The notes under the pieces: model-generated
Database searches by the model: none
The model's input: the letters and a program-made list of their open reading frames with translations, nothing else
What the model was told of the DNA's origin: nothing
Made by a program: the position numbers and the translations under genes
Assembly (NCBI GenBank): GCA_023457615.1
Contig: JAEWKY010000175.1
Span: 1-8,756 of the forward strand
DNA: 8,756 nucleotides
Direction of reading: 5' to 3'
Origin: Actinomycetes bacterium
Lineage (GTDB): Bacteria; Actinomycetota; Actinomycetes; Actinomycetales; Microbacteriaceae
Part shown: positions 7,201-8,756 of the stretch, piece after piece
How positions within the stretch are numbered: position 1 is the stretch's first letter
Layout of the letters: the number at the start of each line of letters is the position of its first letter

Positions 7201-7225
7201 GGGTCACCTGACCCCCGTTCGGGGG
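7201..7225 (-). promoter_or_regulatory. Two overlapping hairpins near the 5' end of the nuclease mRNA
   Basis: In the mRNA (minus) sense, CCCCC and GGGGG (7225-7221 and 7216-7212) close on a GAAC loop. Directly after, GGGTCA (7214-7209) pairs with TGACCC (7206-7201) across two bases. The two share bases 7212-7214, so they cannot both form fully. They would lie within the first 30 nt of the predicted transcript and could stabilise its 5' end or act as a small switch. The second element is also a 14-bp DNA palindrome and so a possible protein site. Confidence 0.35.
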
Positions 7226-7235
7226 GTGCTCCGAC

Positions 7236-7265
7236 ACCATAAGCACGAGTCGCCCGATCCGGCAA
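7236..7265 (-). promoter_or_regulatory. Predicted promoter of the nuclease/nucleotidase gene
   Basis: On the minus strand TTGCCG (7265-7260) is followed after 18 bases by TATGGT (7241-7236). Each hexamer matches four of six positions of the sigma-70 type consensus, including the key TTG and the TA...T positions. Transcription would start near 7229, giving a leader of about 87 nt before the ATG. This is the only stretch in the 240-bp intergenic region with both boxes well placed for this gene. Confidence 0.5.
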
Positions 7266-7275
7266 ACATCCCCGG

Positions 7276-7339
7276 CGGAGTTCGGGTGTCGTTCATGCCT
7301 CCTTGCGCTGTCGTTTGTTGCACGCGCGCGCGAACTCCG
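7276..7339. repeat. 9-bp inverted repeat between the divergent promoters
   Basis: CGGAGTTCG (7276-7284) and CGAACTCCG (7331-7339) are perfect reverse complements separated by 46 bases. They lie between the nuclease promoter and the start of the EamA gene. The left arm overlaps the third GTTCGGG repeat. The arms could be paired binding sites for one regulator of both genes, or a long-loop stem; the evidence is only the repeat itself. I see nothing coding between 7143 and 7382. Confidence 0.3.
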
Positions 7340-7376
7340 GGGCGCGACTGCGACCACGGGGCGCGCAAGCACCGGC

Positions 7377-7382
7377 TAACGT
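7377..7382 (+). promoter_or_regulatory. Candidate leaderless -10 element of the EamA gene
   Basis: TAACGT is followed by six bases (ATGCGG) and then the ATG at 7389. If it is the -10, the transcript begins at about 7389 and the upstream ATG at 7383, which touches the hexamer, is not transcribed. No Shine-Dalgarno sequence precedes either ATG. I see no strong -35 at 16-19 bp spacing. Confidence 0.45.
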
Positions 7383-7388
7383 ATGCGG

Positions 7389-8252
7389 ATGCTGGCGATC
7401 GTGGTGGGACTCGCGAGCGCGATCACCTACGGCGTGGCCGACTTCTTCGGCGGGCTGGGCGCCAAGAAGACGGCGCCCGTCGTCGTGACCGCGCTCGCCG
7501 CCGTCGTCGGGCTGCTCGTGCTGCTCCCGTTCGCGCTGCTCGTCCCCGGGCAGGTCTCCCTCGAGGCGTTCCTCTGGGGCGGCATCAGCGGCGTCACCGG
7601 GTCGGTGGCGATCTTCCTGCTCTACGCGGCGCTCGCGGTCGGGCCGATGAGCATCCTCTCCCCGCTGACCGCGGTGCTGTCGGCGCTCGTGCCGATGACC
7701 TGGGGGCTGCTCGGCGGCGAGAGGCTGCCGTTGTGGGGCTACCCGGCGCTCGGTGGCGTGCTCATCGCGATCGTGCTCGTCGGCTTCGTGCCCGAGAGGG
7801 GCGCCGTGCGACCTCGGCTGCGCGGCATCCTCTACGCCGTGGCCTCGGGGCTGCTGATCGGAGCGTTCTTCATCCTCATCGACCTCGCGCCGTCCGACGC
7901 GGGGCTATATCCGGTCGTCGCCAACCGCGTCGCGAGCGGCAGCATCCTGCTCGTGGTCGTGGCGGTGCTCGTGGCGCTCGCGCGTCGACGGCGAGCGCCG
8001 GCGTTCCCCGGTCTGCGCGACGCGTGGCTCGTCATCGTCGCGTGCGGGGTGGCCGATGCGGCGGCCAACGTGCTCATCCTCACGGGCCTGCGGATGGGCG
8101 ATCTCACCGTCATGAGCGTGCTCGCGGCGCTCTACCCCGCGGGCACGATCGCCCTCGCCGCCCTCGTGCTGCGCGAGCGGATCGCCCCCGTGCAGTGGAT
8201 CGGCCTGGGCCTCGCCCTGTCGTCGGCAGCCGTGCTCGCGATGCCGGCTTGA
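7389..8252 (+). CDS. EamA/DMT superfamily transporter, 287 aa
   Basis: This is a ten-helix membrane protein made of two EamA repeats of about 140 residues each, the drug/metabolite transporter layout. Counting from this ATG, hydrophobic helices fall at about 2-22, 29-51, 60-80, 87-108, 115-134, 146-166, 174-198, 212-232, 239-261 and 267-286. The paired motifs GPMSILSPLTAVLSALVP (about 85-102) and LTVMSVLAALYPAGTIAL (about 239-256), the latter ending in the conserved LRE, mark the fourth and ninth helices. Basic loops such as RRRR (199-202) agree with the positive-inside rule. Family members export or import amino acids, nucleotides, sugars or drugs; the substrate cannot be inferred. I chose the second ATG because TAACGT lies at leaderless spacing from it; the ATG at 7383 would add two residues. 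The gene is divergent from the nuclease gene and appears monocistronic. Confidence 0.9.
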   Translation: MLAIVVGLASAITYGVADFFGGLGAKKTAPVVVTALAAVVGLLVLLPFALLVPGQVSLEAFLWGGISGVTGSVAIFLLYAALAVGPMSILSPLTAVLSALVPMTWGLLGGERLPLWGYPALGGVLIAIVLVGFVPERGAVRPRLRGILYAVASGLLIGAFFILIDLAPSDAGLYPVVANRVASGSILLVVVAVLVALARRRRAPAFPGLRDAWLVIVACGVADAAANVLILTGLRMGDLTVMSVLAALYPAGTIALAALVLRERIAPVQWIGLGLALSSAAVLAMPA

Positions 8253-8265
8253 GTCTCGTCCCGTT

Positions 8266-8305
8266 AGCTGCACATTGCTGCCTTCTCCCGCAGCACTCTG
8301 CAACT
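8266..8305. terminator. Imperfect bidirectional hairpin between convergent genes
   Basis: An inner stem TGCTGC (8276-8281) and GCAGCA (8290-8295) closes on eight bases. An outer stem pairs AGCTGCA (8266-8272) with TGCAACT (8299-8305) with one mismatch, and a three-base internal loop lies between the stems. It sits in the 52-bp gap between the EamA stop and the DUF1801 stop and reaches the first base of the latter. There is no T-run. Its position suggests a shared terminator for the two converging genes. Confidence 0.5.
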
Positions 8306-8682
8306 CACGCGACGGCGACCACCCACGCCCGCACGAGGTCGACGATCACCGGCTCGAGCTCGGCCTCGCGCACGTCGTCACGCACGTCGAGCACCGCCCG
8401 GTCGCGAGCGCGCCAGTCGAGCAGCCCGTGCGGATCGTCGACGGTCACCGACCCCGCGACCTTCGCGACGCCGCGATGGAACACGAGCTGGAAGGCATCC
8501 CTCGGAGCGAGACGCATCGTGAGGATGTCGTCGTCCCCTAGCCCGAACGAGGGGGCGTTCCACTTGATCCGCTCGACGAGGCGGGGATCGGCAGCGAGGA
8601 TCGCGGCGCGCAACCGTTGGATGCCCGCGAGGTGCGCGTGCCCGAGACCGGCCAGGTACTCGTCGACAGAGGAAGCGGCCAC
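8305..8682 (-). CDS. DUF1801 (YdhG-like) domain protein, 125 aa
   Basis: The protein begins with VDEYLAGLGH (6-15) and ILAADPRLVERIKWNAPSF (28-46), and has DDDILTMRL (50-58) and LVFHRG (66-71). This is the characteristic series of the DUF1801/YdhG family, in which the KWNAPSF segment is the hallmark. It fills the protein with little extra sequence. It has no signal peptide or membrane helix and should be cytoplasmic. Biochemical function is not settled for most of the family; a Bacillus YdhG relative has been discussed as a frataxin-like iron chaperone, which I would not carry over. The start is GTG at 8682, without a Shine-Dalgarno sequence but with TACGCT ending 6 bases upstream. The frame stays open upstream to the window edge, but I see no other ATG or GTG in it. 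The gene converges with the EamA gene. Confidence 0.87.
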   Translation of the reverse strand: MAASSVDEYLAGLGHAHLAGIQRLRAAILAADPRLVERIKWNAPSFGLGDDDILTMRLAPRDAFQLVFHRGVAKVAGSVTVDDPHGLLDWRARDRAVLDVRDDVREAELEPVIVDLVRAWVVAVA

Positions 8683-8688
8683 GACCCG

Positions 8689-8694
8689 AGCGTA
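8689..8694 (-). promoter_or_regulatory. Candidate leaderless -10 element of the DUF1801 gene
   Basis: The minus strand reads TACGCT, then six bases (CGGGTC), then GTG at 8682. This fits TAnnnT at leaderless spacing. A GCGACG with 17 bases of spacer (8717-8712) is a weak -35 candidate with the GAC core. The hexamer lacks the TAnCGT form of three others here. Confidence 0.4.
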
Positions 8695-8726
8695 GGCCCG
8701 GGCCGCGGCCGCGTCGCGGTACGGGG

Positions 8727-8756
8727 CTAGAGCAGCCCGACCTCGGAGAGCCAGGC
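8727..8756 (-). CDS. Possible C-terminal end of an upstream gene (partial)
   Basis: Nine codons followed by TAG read AWLSEVGLL on the minus strand up to the window edge. The amphipathic, Leu-rich ending and the G/C third positions are like a normal protein C-terminus, and the 44-bp gap to the DUF1801 start is a usual spacing. Nine codons are too few to name a family, and an open stretch of this length is expected by chance, so this is only a pointer to look beyond the edge. Confidence 0.3.
   Translation of the reverse strand, partial: AWLSEVGLL

Larger units (their letters stand above)
7197..7286 (+). repeat. Three direct copies of GTTCGGG in the divergent intergenic region
   Basis: GTTCGGG occurs at 7197-7203, 7217-7223 and 7280-7286, all on the plus strand. 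The first two extend to CGTTCGGG and begin 20 bp apart, close to two helical turns; the third begins 63 bp further on, close to six turns. Same-face direct repeats are typical of response-regulator sites, but a 7-base GC-rich word can recur by chance in such DNA. Confidence 0.3.

Noticed and set aside
4272..7211. A 979-codon open frame on the plus strand, opposite the nuclease/nucleotidase gene.
   Set aside because: Its translation is Arg/Val/Gly/Asp-rich without domains. The opposite frame has all expected active-site motifs. Long antisense frames are common in very G+C-rich genes.
7202..7212. GGTCACCTGAC resembles one unit of the actinobacterial PHO box (GG/TTCAYYYRSG), attractive upstream of a phosphate-scavenging enzyme.
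   Set aside because: Only one unit fits, and imperfectly at its end; PhoP sites need at least two direct units. It also lies downstream of the predicted promoter, a poor place for activation.
7145..8695. A 516-codon plus-strand frame covering the EamA gene.
   Set aside because: It crosses the intergenic region and the opposite-strand DUF1801 gene, has no hydrophobic helices, and is a shadow of the EamA frame.
8695..8710. Overlapping palindromes GGCCCGGGCC and GGCCGCGGCC upstream of the DUF1801 gene.
   Set aside because: Such words made only of G and C arise easily at this base composition, and nothing else supports an operator or terminator.
1..8756. Defence island, prophage, CRISPR or biosynthetic cluster.
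   Set aside because: RecQ and nuclease domains can occur in defence loci, but here RecQ is a complete housekeeping type, the nuclease is a secreted nutrient-scavenging enzyme, and no mobile or array features are present.

Overview
The window looks like ordinary chromosomal DNA from a high-GC actinobacterium, most likely a member of the Microbacteriaceae. This rests on the very G+C-rich third codon positions, GTG starts, a Gram-positive style secreted protein and lipoprotein, and actinobacterial versions of each family. I see no rRNA, tRNA, CRISPR array, transposase, integrase or phage gene, and no base-composition break suggesting recent transfer.

Layout. A minus-strand run, read right to left from 7142, starts with a 1331-residue secreted protein that joins a NucH/ExeM-type DNase to a 5'-nucleotidase and two C-terminal Ig-like domains. 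A strong hairpin follows, then recQ (full length, with helicase, zinc, winged-helix and HRDC parts), then a RimJ/RimL-type GNAT acetyltransferase that overlaps recQ by 4 bases. A second strong hairpin closes this group. Next come a 177-residue lipoprotein of unknown function and the first 16 codons of what looks like a neutral zinc metallopeptidase, cut by the window edge. On the plus strand, divergent from the nuclease gene, is a 10-helix EamA/DMT transporter. It converges on a minus-strand DUF1801 gene across an imperfect hairpin. The last 30 bases may be the 3' end of another minus-strand gene.

How the genes relate. The nuclease/nucleotidase fusion could by itself turn extracellular DNA into nucleosides and free phosphate. 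recQ and the GNAT gene are translationally linked, but no functional link is known. The other genes appear to be independent units.

The most interesting signals are regulatory. First, five of the seven gene starts visible here have a TAnnnT hexamer 6 or 7 bases before the start codon, three of them matching TAnCGT, as expected of -10 elements of leaderless mRNAs. Second, the nuclease gene instead has a leader of about 87 nt with a Shine-Dalgarno site, a 17-bp palindrome, two overlapping hairpins and direct repeats 20 bp apart. I found no clearly undescribed multi-gene system.
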